Shown piece after piece: positions 50,445 to 59,768 of a stretch of 64,000 nucleotides of DNA. The notes under the pieces were generated by a model that worked only from the letters and a program-made list of their open reading frames with translations, was not told the origin of the DNA and did no database searches. Each line of letters opens with the position of its first letter. Positions within the stretch are counted from its first letter, which is position 1. Origin of the DNA: Rhizobium johnstonii 3841 (GTDB taxonomy: Bacteria > Pseudomonadota > Alphaproteobacteria > Rhizobiales > Rhizobiaceae); NCBI RefSeq assembly GCF_000009265.1, contig NC_008378.1:744001-808000 (forward strand), in the 5' to 3' direction. Made by a program: the position numbers and the translations under genes.

Positions 50445-50852
50445 ATGCCGCGCCGCAAGAGCACTGAGACGACGATCCTCGACACTAAGGGGGCCAAGAT
50501 CGGCGACCCCGTTCCGAAAGCCGTCATCGATACGAATACGGCCTTCGTCGGCGTTCCCCGGCAGCCTGATCATGACCTGGGCGAAGAGCTCGGCGTGCTG
50601 CGAAAGCAGATCAGCGCTCTCCAGCAGCAGGTCCTCGATGCTGCCCGATCGGCAAAGGGAAATGCCGGCAAAGCCATGCGTCAGACGGAGGCAACGGTGA
50701 AGCTCTACCCGGCCTCGACGCTTCTGCTCGTCGCGGCTGTCGCCGGCGCGCTTGCATTCGCCGTTCGTCGCGCCGCCCTGCCGCGCCATCGGCATCAACC
50801 CGCACTGCGTGAGTTAAGGGATCTCTACGACACGATCCGCGAGCGCCTCTGA
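50445..50852 (+). CDS. Hypothetical protein with coiled coil and C-terminal membrane helix
   Basis: 135 residues from the ATG at 50445, chosen over 50439 because AAGGAG is then 8 bp upstream. A heptad-like stretch (ELGVLRKQISALQQQVLDAARSA) precedes one membrane helix (STLLLVAAVAGALAFAVRRA) and a basic tail. The layout recalls ElaB/YqjD (DUF883) inner-membrane proteins, which associate with ribosomes in stationary phase; the similarity is one of layout only. Confidence 0.65.
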   Translation: MPRRKSTETTILDTKGAKIGDPVPKAVIDTNTAFVGVPRQPDHDLGEELGVLRKQISALQQQVLDAARSAKGNAGKAMRQTEATVKLYPASTLLLVAAVAGALAFAVRRAALPRHRHQPALRELRDLYDTIRERL

Positions 50853-50919
50853 CAAGATTTCAGGATTGTCAGCATCACGATTATGGCCGACCCTTCATTA
50901 TCGAAGAGAGGGGATAGGC

Positions 50920-51168
50920 ATGTTCGACATCATCATACGAAGCGCTCTTGATATCGTTGGGCGAACTGAGCGCCTTATCGATGCAATGAGGCGACGGCTT
51001 CAGAATGACGACCTCGACGAAGTCCAGGTCTACGAGCTTGATCATGAGATCGAGCGGCTCGGGGACGTGGTTTTCAATGTGGACGAAGCCGTTCGATCGT
51101 TGGCGCGCACGGTCGAATGCTGGCCGCAGGCCGCTCTCGCACACGGGATCCGTCGGACATTGCATTGA
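50920..51168 (+). CDS. Small hypothetical protein
   Basis: 82 residues from the ATG at 50920, with GAGAGGGG upstream. It appears all-helical and charged (RLQNDDLDEVQVYELDHEIERLGDVV). A minus-strand frame covers the same bases but lacks a ribosome-binding site. No family is recognised. The 180-bp gap that follows holds only a short direct repeat (ATGTCACGC, near 51237 and 51248). Confidence 0.55.
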   Translation: MFDIIIRSALDIVGRTERLIDAMRRRLQNDDLDEVQVYELDHEIERLGDVVFNVDEAVRSLARTVECWPQAALAHGIRRTLH

Positions 51169-51348
51169 CGGTTGATGGCCGCTTTGGCAACTGACGCGTC
51201 ACCAATTCCGCCCTGAGTTGGCAGTGTCGATTCTGCATGTCACGCCGATGTCACGCGACCGTCGCAGCAATATGTGCTTGATAGACACCGTTAGGCTCAG
51301 ACCAGGGCGCGGTGGGGCTAAAATTGCTTTTTTCGTTGGGGCATCGCA

Positions 51349-51579
51349 ATGACCTTGAAAACCTCGGGGGAGAAATCTCAACCCCATGAATTCATCTTTC
51401 CGGTTCACACCCGGACGATCGCAGAGATCAGGTACAATAGTCTCAGCCGCATCATGACGGTGGTCTATCACGACGGCCATTCCTGCACCACTTCCGGCAT
51501 ACAAGGCCCCGCAATGCTGAGGATCCTCGCCCAGCGTCCGTTGGAGCGCTCTCCGTTTCTGTTGCAGACGGTCATCTGA
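51349..51579 (+). CDS. Small hypothetical protein, possibly KTSC-like
   Basis: 76 residues. The middle (IAEIRYNSLSRIMTVVYHDGHSC) has the beta-hairpin pattern of KTSC-type small domains, but the match is weak. No convincing Shine-Dalgarno sequence is seen before the ATG at 51349. No signal peptide or membrane helix is predicted. It stands alone among small genes of unknown role. Confidence 0.5.
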   Translation: MTLKTSGEKSQPHEFIFPVHTRTIAEIRYNSLSRIMTVVYHDGHSCTTSGIQGPAMLRILAQRPLERSPFLLQTVI

Positions 51580-51715
51580 GGGGGAAAAGACTGGCCGACC
51601 CTTGTCGGCCAGTGCGTGCGTATAGGGTCGCCGCTTGTTAAATCGGCATGATCGTGCATCCATTTCCCGCGGCCTGCGTTCATCCCCAATAGCCAGACAC
51701 ATGGAGGGAACGCCG

Positions 51716-51979
51716 ATGACCTTTCCACCACCGAAGACCGAATCTCCCGCGCAGCGCTTCGAAGAGGCGACCGCTGCCGCACGCGACGCTTTGGAAAGGC
51801 TGATTGCAGCCGCCAATGAAGCTGGATGGGGCACCGAGGAGATAACTGCGGCACTGCTTAAGGCCGCGCAGTTTCTGAGCGATGCCAACAAGAGAGATCC
51901 CGATCCGGCCGATGATCCCTCCATCAGCGACGCACCTGCCAGACAGGAGCAGATTGGTCACGGCGAGCTCTACGATTAG
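51716..51979 (+). CDS. Small hypothetical acidic protein
   Basis: 87 residues from the ATG at 51716, with GGAGGGAA 9 bp upstream. A helical N-terminal half (RFEEATAAARDALERLIAAANEAGWG) includes an EEITAALLKAAQFL segment, followed by an Asp/Pro-rich disordered tail. No family is recognised. It is convergent with the LuxR-type gene; the 143-bp gap between them holds nothing clear. Confidence 0.6.
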   Translation: MTFPPPKTESPAQRFEEATAAARDALERLIAAANEAGWGTEEITAALLKAAQFLSDANKRDPDPADDPSISDAPARQEQIGHGELYD

Positions 51980-52122
51980 AGGGCGTAGCGCTGGTTTTCC
52001 AACGCAATGAGACAAGGGTTGCCGGAATTCATGTCGAGTGTCACACGTCTTTGCTCTCGGAACCCGTTCGCAATATGCAGAGGCTCGCTAGCCATGCGCA
52101 GGGACGAGTTGCAGGACTATTG

Positions 52123-53226
52123 TCAGCGCATGAGCAGCGCGACCAAGCCAACCCGGGAGTTTACCCCGAGCTTGGAATAGATGTTTCTGAGGTGGGTTCT
52201 GACCGTTTCGTAGCTGATGTGATCGGCTATGGCCACCTCTTTTGGAGAATGGCCCGAGGCAATGCTTGATGCGATCCGAATCTCCGTCGCAGTCAGTTTG
52301 TAGGCTTCCATTAGGAAATCTCGCCGCTCATTGAGTGGCGTGGCCACCATCGGCTCAACAATGACGGCCACGGTCGGCCCCTCCACGAACTCAGTGAATG
52401 CATCAGACTGGAGCCGGAGGAGTGTGATGCGATAGCTAGCCTTGTCCTTCCCATTTGCAATCGCCGTATGCGGCCTTGTTTGCACACCCTTTCTGGAAGT
52501 CAGGAAATTAAGAACGGCAGTCGACCTCTCGCATTGAAGTTCGAGCTTGCCACTCGGGGCGACTTGCACAGGAAAGCCAGCCGCCATTAAGGCTTCCGCG
52601 CTCTTATTCCATTGACGTGCTCGCCCTTGCTCCGAAACGTAGATCAGTCCGACGCCGATGCTATCAAACAGGGTTTGCGTCGTCTGTCTTTCCGGGGCGA
52701 GTAGATCGCGCTTCCGGATGAAGTCGAAAGCTCTTTTCAAATGAGGCGCGAGTATCGTGTAACGCCCGGCTGCCTCTTTGTTGAAATCGGGGTCGGCTGA
52801 CGACGTGCAGGTCGATAGGACGAAGGTGCGGGTTTCCTCCCGAATGATCGAGACACCGATGCTCGTCTCGCATCGGGCCTGTCCCTTCAGCCAATCATTG
52901 TAGAATTCCGATTTGAGCAAGTCTTCGCGTGGAAAGATTTCGTCTCCGCAGACACCTTGACCAACCGGCACAAAGCTCAATCTCGGAATCCAGGGGTTCA
53001 CTGCGGCAAAGTGGCTGCTGAACTGGTCGACCTCATTCCTCGAAAACCCCGATACGAAGGGAACATGGGCCACAGGCGAGGCCAGATCGTGGTAATGGAG
53101 GGCAGCCTTGCCATTCGGCGAAGTTTGCGCAACGCGATCCAGAAAATCCTGCCAGTTGCACTCACCGAATAGACTTCCATAGATCAAATCTATCAGCTCA
53201 GATGAAGCGTCTTTTGACTGGAGCAT
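52123..53226 (-). CDS. LuxR-type transcriptional regulator
   Basis: 367 residues. The C-terminal LuxR/GerE helix-turn-helix (LTATEIRIASSIASGHSPKEVAIADHISYETVRTHLRNIYSKLGV, residues about 310-355, in blocks) is complete. The N-terminal 200 residues are a sensory region and a PAS-like segment (LFDSIGVGLIYVSEQGRARQWN). It has no autoinducer-binding signature, so it is a LuxR in the DNA-binding sense only. A short palindrome (GAAAAT...ATTTTC, 53236-53259) lies just upstream of its start. It is a lone gene and its targets are unknown. Confidence 0.88.
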   Translation of the reverse strand: MLQSKDASSELIDLIYGSLFGECNWQDFLDRVAQTSPNGKAALHYHDLASPVAHVPFVSGFSRNEVDQFSSHFAAVNPWIPRLSFVPVGQGVCGDEIFPREDLLKSEFYNDWLKGQARCETSIGVSIIREETRTFVLSTCTSSADPDFNKEAAGRYTILAPHLKRAFDFIRKRDLLAPERQTTQTLFDSIGVGLIYVSEQGRARQWNKSAEALMAAGFPVQVAPSGKLELQCERSTAVLNFLTSRKGVQTRPHTAIANGKDKASYRITLLRLQSDAFTEFVEGPTVAVIVEPMVATPLNERRDFLMEAYKLTATEIRIASSIASGHSPKEVAIADHISYETVRTHLRNIYSKLGVNSRVGLVALLMR

Positions 53227-53403
53227 GATCTTTCTGAAAATCCCACAGCGAGTATTTTCGGTATTAAATAACGTTGGTCAGGCAAAGACAACAGCAACCC
53301 CATGTAATATCAAGCCGGCGGCCATGGGCATTTGTGACCGATCGCAATGCGGTACTACTCGCTGCTTCGCAAAGCGATGGGGGTATAGCCAACTCCATAG
53401 GCC

Positions 53404-54474
53404 TCACCGGCCAATCGTGGCGACGGAGCCGCGCAGGACGAGGCTCGTGCTGACGCGTAGACGTTCGACGGCAAGAGGGGTGCGTTCGATACGGGCGATG
53501 AGCCGCTCGCCGGCGAGCTTGCCCATCTCGTAGACGCGCTGGTCGACGATGGTGATCGGCGGAACGGTGACGCTGGTCCAATCGGCGTCGAGAAACGATA
53601 TCATCGACACGTCCTTGGGGATCGACAGGCCGAGCGATTGCAGCGACTTGAAGATGCGCAAGCCGACGAGGCTGTCCGATGCCAGCAGCGCCGTCGGCGC
53701 AGCACTGTCCGAGAGCAGTCGTTTAATCACGCCGTCCGTCTGATGCTGGTCCGTGGCGCCGAGCCTGACATAATGAAGAGGGTTCGGCAGACCCGCCTCG
53801 GTCAGGACGCTGACAAAACCTTCCACGCGTTCGCGCACGGCGGAATTCGAGATCCGCCCGATATCGGTGAGCCCACCGCCCTCGGCATCCATGGCAGAGA
53901 CGTAGGCGAGGCGGCGATGTCCTTGCCCGATCAGATGCCGGGTCGCCGCGATGGCCGCATCCCGGTCGTCGCCGGTTACGGCGTCGACATCGAGTTCGGG
54001 GATGGCCCGGTCGAACAGGACGAGCGGCACGCCGGCGCGGCGGATGTGGTGGAGATGATCGATACTGTCGCAACGGGCCGGCGTGACGATCAGGCCATCG
54101 ACGCGTTTGCCGATCAGGAGGTCGACGGCCGATCTTTCCGCATCGAGCTCTTCGCCCGAATTCGCGATGATGACGTTGAAGCCCGCAAGACGGGCCGCAT
54201 CGCTGATGCCGCGCACTGCCAGGCTGAAGAAAGCGTTCTCGATGTCGCCGACCACGACCCCGATGATGCCGGATCTACCGGTGCTCATGCTGCGGGCGAG
54301 TTCGTTCGGGCGATATTCGAGGGCGGCCGCTGCCGCCATGACCTGATCTGTGATCTTGGCGCTGACCACGCCGTAGCCGCCGAGAACGCGGGCGGCCGTG
54401 GCCTTCGAGACCTTTGCGGCCTTCGCGACGTCGGCGACCGTAACTGAACGTTTCGGATGAGCGGAATCTTCCAT
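53404..54474 (-). CDS. LacI-family repressor of the adjacent amino-acid uptake operon
   Basis: 356 residues with an N-terminal helix-turn-helix (VTVADVAKAAKVSKATAARVL), hinge helix, and a complete effector-binding domain (GIIGVVVGDIENAFFSLAVRGI). It is divergent from the ABC operon across 181 bp containing three ACCGGT-centred operator-like sites, so it most likely represses that operon and itself. The effector is unknown and may be the transported compound. The 177-bp gap before the LuxR gene holds no gene. Confidence 0.9.
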   Translation of the reverse strand: MEDSAHPKRSVTVADVAKAAKVSKATAARVLGGYGVVSAKITDQVMAAAAALEYRPNELARSMSTGRSGIIGVVVGDIENAFFSLAVRGISDAARLAGFNVIIANSGEELDAERSAVDLLIGKRVDGLIVTPARCDSIDHLHHIRRAGVPLVLFDRAIPELDVDAVTGDDRDAAIAATRHLIGQGHRRLAYVSAMDAEGGGLTDIGRISNSAVRERVEGFVSVLTEAGLPNPLHYVRLGATDQHQTDGVIKRLLSDSAAPTALLASDSLVGLRIFKSLQSLGLSIPKDVSMISFLDADWTSVTVPPITIVDQRVYEMGKLAGERLIARIERTPLAVERLRVSTSLVLRGSVATIGR

Positions 54475-54496
54475 GGGCCGAGGACTACAAGAGTTG

Positions 54497-54567
54497 TTGA
54501 CGACCGGTCAATTGACGGATATCAAATATGTTGTGAGACCGGTCTCTTTATATCAGAGACCGGTATC
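54497..54567. promoter_or_regulatory. Three LacI-type operator candidates
   Basis: TTGACGACCGGTCAA (54497-54511), GAGACCGGTCTC (54535-54546, perfect palindrome) and GAGACCGGTATC (54556-54567) share an ACCGGT core with the central CG typical of LacI-family operators. The last two are 21 bp apart, about two helical turns, favouring cooperative binding on one DNA face between the divergent genes. Confidence 0.7.
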
Positions 54568-54655
54568 TTGTCCATAAAACTCTACCGCACTGCGCGGCAG
54601 GGCAGGACGACCGACAATGCCGACAAGAGCATTCCTTTCAGAGCGGAGAACGACG

Positions 54656-55483
54656 ATGAAGCCTTTTCTATTTTTTCCGGCCATCATGGCACCGTTGCGG
54701 GCCGGCCTTGTCACATGCCTTCTTGCGATGGGCGCAGGTTCTGCGGCCGCCGTCGACAATCCCTATAACCTGATCGAGCCCGGTACTATCAGCGTCGGCA
54801 CGATGGGCGATTCCAAGCCCTATACTTTTGCGACCGCGGACGGCCAGTTCACCGGTTTCGATATCGAGCTGTTTCTTAACGTCGTCTCCCGCCTCGGCTT
54901 TCAGAAAGACAAGGTGACGTTTACGGGTCAGGAATTTTCAGCACTCCTGCCGTCGGTCGCAAACGAAAGGTTCGACGTTGCCGTTGCGGCGATCGGAACC
55001 ACCGAAGCCCGCAAGAAGACCATCGACTTTTCCGACGGCTATCTTGCCGGTTATCTCTCCGTCCTGACCCCGGATGCCGGTATAAAGGATGCAGATGGCC
55101 TCAAGGGCAAGCGTCTCGGCGTCGTGCAGGGGACCTTGCAGGAGGTCTATGCAGCCAAGAATTTCGGGGGAACCGATCTGGTGAAATTTCCCGACAACAA
55201 TTCCGCGGTGGCCGCCCTCAACAACGGAACGGTCGATGCGCATTTTCTCGACTACGAGGCCGCCAAGCAATATGGCGAGCGCTATCCCGCGCTGAAGGTT
55301 GCCGTGAATATCCCGTCCTTCGATGCGCCTGCTGGCTTCGTGGTCCGAAAAGGAAATGACGCCTTTCGCACGGCGCTCAACGGCGCGCTTCACGATGCGA
55401 TGCAGGACGGCACCTGGAAGACCCTTTACGAAATGTGGTTCCCCGGCTCGCCGATGCCGGAACAGTATCTTCCCAAGAAGTGA
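54656..55483 (+). CDS. Amino-acid ABC transporter substrate-binding protein
   Basis: 275 residues from the ATG at 54656 with GGAGAA upstream. The signal peptide ends near SAAA-VD (residue 31). The family 3 solute-binding pattern is clear: [28 protein letters not shown] in blocks, and [23 protein letters not shown]. It would capture a polar amino acid, opine or related compound in the periplasm. A strong hairpin follows before the permease gene. Confidence 0.92.
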   Translation: MKPFLFFPAIMAPLRAGLVTCLLAMGAGSAAAVDNPYNLIEPGTISVGTMGDSKPYTFATADGQFTGFDIELFLNVVSRLGFQKDKVTFTGQEFSALLPSVANERFDVAVAAIGTTEARKKTIDFSDGYLAGYLSVLTPDAGIKDADGLKGKRLGVVQGTLQEVYAAKNFGGTDLVKFPDNNSAVAALNNGTVDAHFLDYEAAKQYGERYPALKVAVNIPSFDAPAGFVVRKGNDAFRTALNGALHDAMQDGTWKTLYEMWFPGSPMPEQYLPKK

Positions 55484-55489
55484 CGCCGC

Positions 55490-55516
55490 AAGCCGCCCGC
55501 TCATGGCGGGCGGCTT
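55490..55516 (+). terminator. Intercistronic hairpin between binding-protein and permease genes
   Basis: AAGCCGCCCGC (55490-55500) pairs perfectly over 11 bp with GCGGGCGGCTT (55506-55516), with a 5-nt loop. It has no clear T-run, so partial termination or 3'-end protection is likely, giving more binding protein than membrane subunits. Confidence 0.6.
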
Positions 55517-55573
55517 ACCAAGGCTCTGCCGGACGGCGGCGTCTGCGCCGGGCAAGAATTCATGGGGATCTGA

Positions 55574-57109
55574 ATGAACTGGCTTGAAAATCTGCGCCGC
55601 AGCTTCCTGGACTGGGATGCGATGGCGGAAGTTCTGCCGAGCATGATCAGCGTCGGCCTGAAGAACACGCTGATCCTGGCCGCTGCCTCGACCGTGCTCG
55701 GCGTCATCATCGGTATGGCGCTTGCCGTGATGGGCATCTCGCAATCCCGCTGGCTGCGGCTGCCGGCGCGCATCTACACCGATATTTTCCGCGGGCTTCC
55801 GGCGATCGTCACGATCCTGATCATTGGCCAGGGTTTTGCCCGGATCGGACGCGAGATCTTCGGCCCGTCTCCATTTCCGCTCGGCATCCTGGCGCTCAGC
55901 CTGATTGCCGGAGCCTATATCGGCGAAATCTTCCGATCGGGCATTCAAAGCGTCGAGCGCGGCCAGATGGAAGCCTGCCGGGCGCTCAGCATGAGCCATG
56001 GGCAGGGCATGCGCCTGATCGTCATCCCACAAGGCATCAGGCGGGTTCTGCCGGCGCTGGTCAATCAATTCATCGGAAACGTCAAGGATTCCAGCCTTGT
56101 CTACTTCCTCGGATTGCTCGCTTCCGAGCGGGAGATCTTCCGGGTCGGCCAGGACCAGGCCGTCGTCACCGGCAATCTGTCACCGCTGCTGCTGGCGGGC
56201 GTCTTCTATCTCGTCATCACCGTGCCGCTAACCCACTTCGTCAATTATATCGATGCGAGACTGCGGCTCGGAAAACAAGGCCGCGGCTCGGGTGTTGCGA
56301 GCGGATTGGTCGAGGTAAGCGAGTTGCGGGCCGCTGCCGGCCCCCTTCCCACGGGCACGGCCGAGGAGAGTACGCCGCGCTTCAAGGGCGGGGCCCTGAA
56401 CATCCGGGACCTCACCATGGCCTATGGCGATCTCGACGTGTTGAAGGGTGTCGATCTCGACATTGCCGCTGGTACGGTCACCTGCATTATCGGCCCTTCC
56501 GGCTCGGGCAAGTCGACGCTGCTGCGCTGCATGAACAGGCTTGTCGAGCCGAAGGGCGGCGACATCCTGCTCGATGGCGAGAGCATCCTGGCGATGAAGC
56601 CGGAGAGGCTGCGCCGGCGTGTGGGCATGGTGTTCCAGCACTTCAACCTGTTTCCCGACCACACGGCACTCGAAAACGTCATGCTTTCGCTGACCAAGAT
56701 CAAGAAGATGCCGAGGCAGGAGGCGCGGCGCATCGCCGAGGCGCGTCTGGCCGAGGTCGGTCTCGCAGAGCGTAGGGATCATCGACCCGCAGGTCTGTCA
56801 GGTGGGCAGCAGCAGCGCGTCGCCATCGCCCGCGCGCTGGCCATGGATCCGGAGATCATGCTGTTCGACGAAGTGACGAGTGCGCTCGATCCCGAACTGG
56901 TGAAGGGCGTGCTCGACCTGATGGCCGCCCTCGGCCGCCAGGGCATGACGATGGCCGTGGTGACTCATGAGATGGGATTTGCCCGCAGGGTGGCAGACCA
57001 AGTCGTCTTCATGGATGAGGGCCGCATCGTCGAGGCCGGCTGCCCGCAGCAGATCTTCGACAATCCCAAAAGCGAGCGGCTGAAGCGCTTCCTTGCTGAA
57101 GTTCTCTGA
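55574..57109 (+). CDS. Fused amino-acid ABC transporter permease and ATPase
   Basis: 511 residues. Residues 1-235 form a HisM/GlnP-type permease with the EAA loop ([23 protein letters not shown]). Residues about 262-511 form a GlnQ/HisP-type ATPase with Walker [10 protein letters not shown], signature [15 protein letters not shown] and Walker [15 protein letters not shown]; the family normally has Glu after Asp in Walker B, as here. The linker (about 236-262) is Pro- and Gly-rich. A two-domain fusion would dimerise to make the full transporter. It lies between its binding protein and a FAD-dependent oxidoreductase. Confidence 0.92.
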   Translation: MNWLENLRRSFLDWDAMAEVLPSMISVGLKNTLILAAASTVLGVIIGMALAVMGISQSRWLRLPARIYTDIFRGLPAIVTILIIGQGFARIGREIFGPSPFPLGILALSLIAGAYIGEIFRSGIQSVERGQMEACRALSMSHGQGMRLIVIPQGIRRVLPALVNQFIGNVKDSSLVYFLGLLASEREIFRVGQDQAVVTGNLSPLLLAGVFYLVITVPLTHFVNYIDARLRLGKQGRGSGVASGLVEVSELRAAAGPLPTGTAEESTPRFKGGALNIRDLTMAYGDLDVLKGVDLDIAAGTVTCIIGPSGSGKSTLLRCMNRLVEPKGGDILLDGESILAMKPERLRRRVGMVFQHFNLFPDHTALENVMLSLTKIKKMPRQEARRIAEARLAEVGLAERRDHRPAGLSGGQQQRVAIARALAMDPEIMLFDEVTSALDPELVKGVLDLMAALGRQGMTMAVVTHEMGFARRVADQVVFMDEGRIVEAGCPQQIFDNPKSERLKRFLAEVL

Positions 57110-57205
57110 AGCGCCTCAGGCAACGCATGGTGCTCCCGGTCGTCCTCACCCCGGGCGTGCCGGATTTCATTCGACCTAGCAAGAGCAGAAAACAAGGTTA
57201 TCGAC

Positions 57206-58342
57206 ATGAACGCTTCCATCAAACCTTCGAAGGTCGTCGTCATCGGCGGCGGGATCTTTGGCGTCTCGACGGCTGTCCATCTGGCCCGGCTCGGGGTCCG
57301 CACCGTGCTCATCAATGATGGCCCGCTTGCCAACGGCGCCTCTGGCCGTTCGCTCGCCTGGCTCAACTCGGCGCGCAAACGCACCGATGCCTATCACCGG
57401 CTGCGGTTGGCCGGCATAGATCGCTACCGCACGCTGGCCGTCCGGTATCCCGATGCGCCGTGGCTGCGCTTCGACGGCGGCCTGACCTGGGATGCGGACG
57501 ATGCCGGCAACGAGATCGCCGAAATCTTCGACTATGAGCGCGATCTCGGCTATCACGCGCAATGGCTCGCGCCGCAAAGAATTGCCGCGGCGACGCCGGG
57601 TGTCGATGCAAGTGTGGTGACGCGGCAAGGCGCGATCTTCAACCCCGGGGAGGGCTGGGTCGATCTTCCGTCCTTGATCGGCACGCTCGTGAAAGAATTC
57701 CGTACGCTGGGTGGCGAGATCGTCACGGACGCGGGTCGCGCGATGGTCGATGTCGAAAGCGGGAGCGCCCGTGGCGTGATCACGGCAGACGGCATGCGCC
57801 GGGATGCTGATGCCGTGCTGCTTGCTGCCGGCGGCGACGTTCCCGCAATCGTGGCCGAGGCCGGCCAGCATATCGGCGATTCAACGCCTGTCGCCCTTCT
57901 CGTCAGGACCAAGCCGATCCGCCATCCGCTGAAGGCCGTGCTCAACACCCCTCGCGTCGCCATCCGGCCGACGCCCAACGGTGGCTTCGCGCTCGACGCC
58001 GCCTGGTCCGAGGAAGAGGTGAGCGTGAAGCCCGACGGCAGCTATGATGTCAGGCAATCGACGCTGGAAGGATTGCTGCGCGAGGCCTCCAGGGTTCTCG
58101 AAGGCAATCCGGTGCTGGAGGTCGAAGATTATGGTGTCGGCCCGAAGCCCATCCCTGGCGACGGCGAGCCCGTCTTCGGCGAACTGCCATCGATCTCGGG
58201 TTATTTCGTCGCCTTCAGCCATAGCGGCGCCACCCTCGGCCTGATTGCCGGCGAACTGCTGGCGGACGAGATCGCCACCGGACACCGCCATCCGCTGCTG
58301 GCGGACTTTCGGCCGGAGCGTTTCAGCGCGTCGCAAAGATGA
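57206..58342 (+). CDS. FAD-dependent amino-acid oxidoreductase (DAO family)
   Basis: 378 residues. The N-terminal dinucleotide-binding motif is VVVIGGGIFGVSTAVHLARLG, and the C-terminal FAD contact is GYFVAFSHSGATLGLIAGELLADEI in blocks. Family members oxidise D-amino acids, sarcosine, glycine or opines to oxo acids. Being downstream of an amino-acid-type importer under one LacI repressor, it probably oxidises the imported compound. No second opine-oxidase subunit is present. It starts 97 bp after the transporter gene. Confidence 0.9.
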   Translation: MNASIKPSKVVVIGGGIFGVSTAVHLARLGVRTVLINDGPLANGASGRSLAWLNSARKRTDAYHRLRLAGIDRYRTLAVRYPDAPWLRFDGGLTWDADDAGNEIAEIFDYERDLGYHAQWLAPQRIAAATPGVDASVVTRQGAIFNPGEGWVDLPSLIGTLVKEFRTLGGEIVTDAGRAMVDVESGSARGVITADGMRRDADAVLLAAGGDVPAIVAEAGQHIGDSTPVALLVRTKPIRHPLKAVLNTPRVAIRPTPNGGFALDAAWSEEEVSVKPDGSYDVRQSTLEGLLREASRVLEGNPVLEVEDYGVGPKPIPGDGEPVFGELPSISGYFVAFSHSGATLGLIAGELLADEIATGHRHPLLADFRPERFSASQR

Positions 58343-58416
58343 AGGCAGGAGCGGAGGCCGATGCATCCTTCTGAGCCGTCGAGCGTTCTATCGCCAGGAA
58401 CAACTGGAGACACATC

Positions 58417-58923
58417 ATGTTCAAGGACGAACTCGGGGACACCGGCGCAAACAAGGATATGCGCGACGGTGTGGAAACCGCGCCGGCCTCCTTCGAAGAG
58501 GCGAGCATCAATCCTGATCTTATCAGACGTGAGGGTTTCGCCAGCGAGGCCGAATATCGGGCATATATTGCGACGCTCGGTGGTCACGCTTCCGTTGGAG
58601 ACACCGTCGAGGAGCCTCTCCCGATCTACGAAGGTCATGTCCTGGAAGGCCGTCTGCAAGAACTGCGAGAAGAACTCGAAAACCTCCGCGCTCGCCTTCA
58701 TGTGATCCAACATCAGGCCGCGACCGTCGTTACGGAGAACGTCCGATGGGCCGATGCCAGCGCCCATGCGCAGCTCGGCAATCAGCCTTGGCTCAAGCTG
58801 GCAGGTGCAATGGCGGCGGCCTTCGTCGTCACCAGGGGCATCATGCGGTTGCCTCTGGGAGCCGTGGCGACGACGGCGCTACCGTTGGTGGCGGCGGCGA
58901 TGAACCGGAAGCTCGCCCGGTGA
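58417..58923 (+). CDS. Hypothetical protein with coiled coil and C-terminal hydrophobic segment
   Basis: 168 residues from the ATG at 58417. The first half is acidic and soluble. A coiled coil follows (GRLQELREELENLRARLHVIQ), then two weak hydrophobic stretches (WLKLAGAMAAAFVVTRGIM, LGAVATTALPLVAAAM) and a basic end. The layout is similar to that of the gene at 50445. No family is recognised. It is convergent with the EEP-family gene. Confidence 0.65.
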   Translation: MFKDELGDTGANKDMRDGVETAPASFEEASINPDLIRREGFASEAEYRAYIATLGGHASVGDTVEEPLPIYEGHVLEGRLQELREELENLRARLHVIQHQAATVVTENVRWADASAHAQLGNQPWLKLAGAMAAAFVVTRGIMRLPLGAVATTALPLVAAAMNRKLAR

Positions 58924-58946
58924 AAGTCGTCAGCTTCGATGACTGT

Positions 58947-59675
58947 TCAGGCGAAGCCGATTTCCGCGAGCAGAGGCAGGTGGTCCGAGGCAATCCTTGT
59001 CAGGCGGTTTTCCAGGACCGCCGCCTTTTTGACGATGAGATCGTCCGTGACGAAGATGTGGTCGAGGCGCATCAGCGGGTAGCGCGAGGGAAAGGTCGCT
59101 CTCGGCGCGGCGCCGCCTGCGAGCTGGACGTCTTTCAATGACCGCGCGGCAAGTCGGTAAGTCGCCGATGACGGAATGGCGTTGAAATCGCCGCAGAGGA
59201 TGGTTGGAAGAGGTTCATCCGCCGTGCCGCGCAGCCAGCCGGGGTTCAGCAATGTCGTCATCTGCCGGATGCGCTCGCGGCCACGAAGGCCGAGATGGGT
59301 GTTGACGACCAGCAGTTTTCTGTTGCCGACCAGTATTTCGACGGAAATGGCGCCGCGCTGTTCGCCGATGGATGGCAATGGTCCGGCCTTGACCGCGCCT
59401 GTCGGCAGCGAAGTGATGATCGCATCGCCATACTGCTCTTCGGCGATCGACAGCGCCGGATGGAAATGAGCCTGCATCTTCAAAAGCGAGGCGATCGCAT
59501 GGGCCTGGTCGACGCCGCCGGTCCTGCGCCTGAGGACGTCGACCTCCTGAAGAGCGACGATATCAGCCTCAGCCTCGGCGATGACAGAAGCGATGCGGCC
59601 GGGATCGAGCTTCCGGTCGCCGCCGATACAACTGTGCACGTTATAGGTCAGGAGTTTGATTGATTTATCCGGCAT
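58947..59675 (-). CDS. Endonuclease/exonuclease/phosphatase family protein (YbhP-like)
   Basis: 242 residues. EEP-fold landmarks are LLTYNVHSCIG (residue 8 on), ADIVALQEVD with the metal-binding Glu, NTHLGLRGRERIRQM, ILCGDFNA and the terminal SDHLPLLAEI. Catalytic residues are intact. EEP proteins cleave phosphodiesters in nucleic acids or lipids. Its neighbours are homologues of E. coli YbhN and ClsB (YbhO), which in E. coli are clustered with the EEP protein YbhP, so a lipid-related role is inferred. It is driven by an EcfG-type promoter. Confidence 0.85.
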   Translation of the reverse strand: MPDKSIKLLTYNVHSCIGGDRKLDPGRIASVIAEAEADIVALQEVDVLRRRTGGVDQAHAIASLLKMQAHFHPALSIAEEQYGDAIITSLPTGAVKAGPLPSIGEQRGAISVEILVGNRKLLVVNTHLGLRGRERIRQMTTLLNPGWLRGTADEPLPTILCGDFNAIPSSATYRLAARSLKDVQLAGGAAPRATFPSRYPLMRLDHIFVTDDLIVKKAAVLENRLTRIASDHLPLLAEIGFA

Positions 59676-59700
59676 GGGCCCGCTGAACTCGTTCCCCGGG

Positions 59701-59727
59701 GGAACACAAAACTCGTTTGATCGTTCC
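59701..59727. promoter_or_regulatory. Overlapping divergent EcfG-type stress promoters
   Basis: Plus strand: GGAAC (59701-59705), 16 bp, CGTT (59722-59725), an exact consensus match 44 bp before the YbhN-like ATG. Minus strand: GGAAC (59727-59723), 16 bp, TGTT (59706-59703), one mismatch, 28 bp before the EEP gene start. The two promoters occupy the same 27 bp. Confidence 0.75.
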
Positions 59728-59768
59728 CGATGATCGGACTATGGCGCTCGCACTCCTGAGGACAATCG

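Noticed and set aside
58397..58421. GGAAC-N16-TGTT resembling an EcfG promoter
   Set aside because: The -10 box would overlap the start codon at 58417, so it cannot serve that gene.
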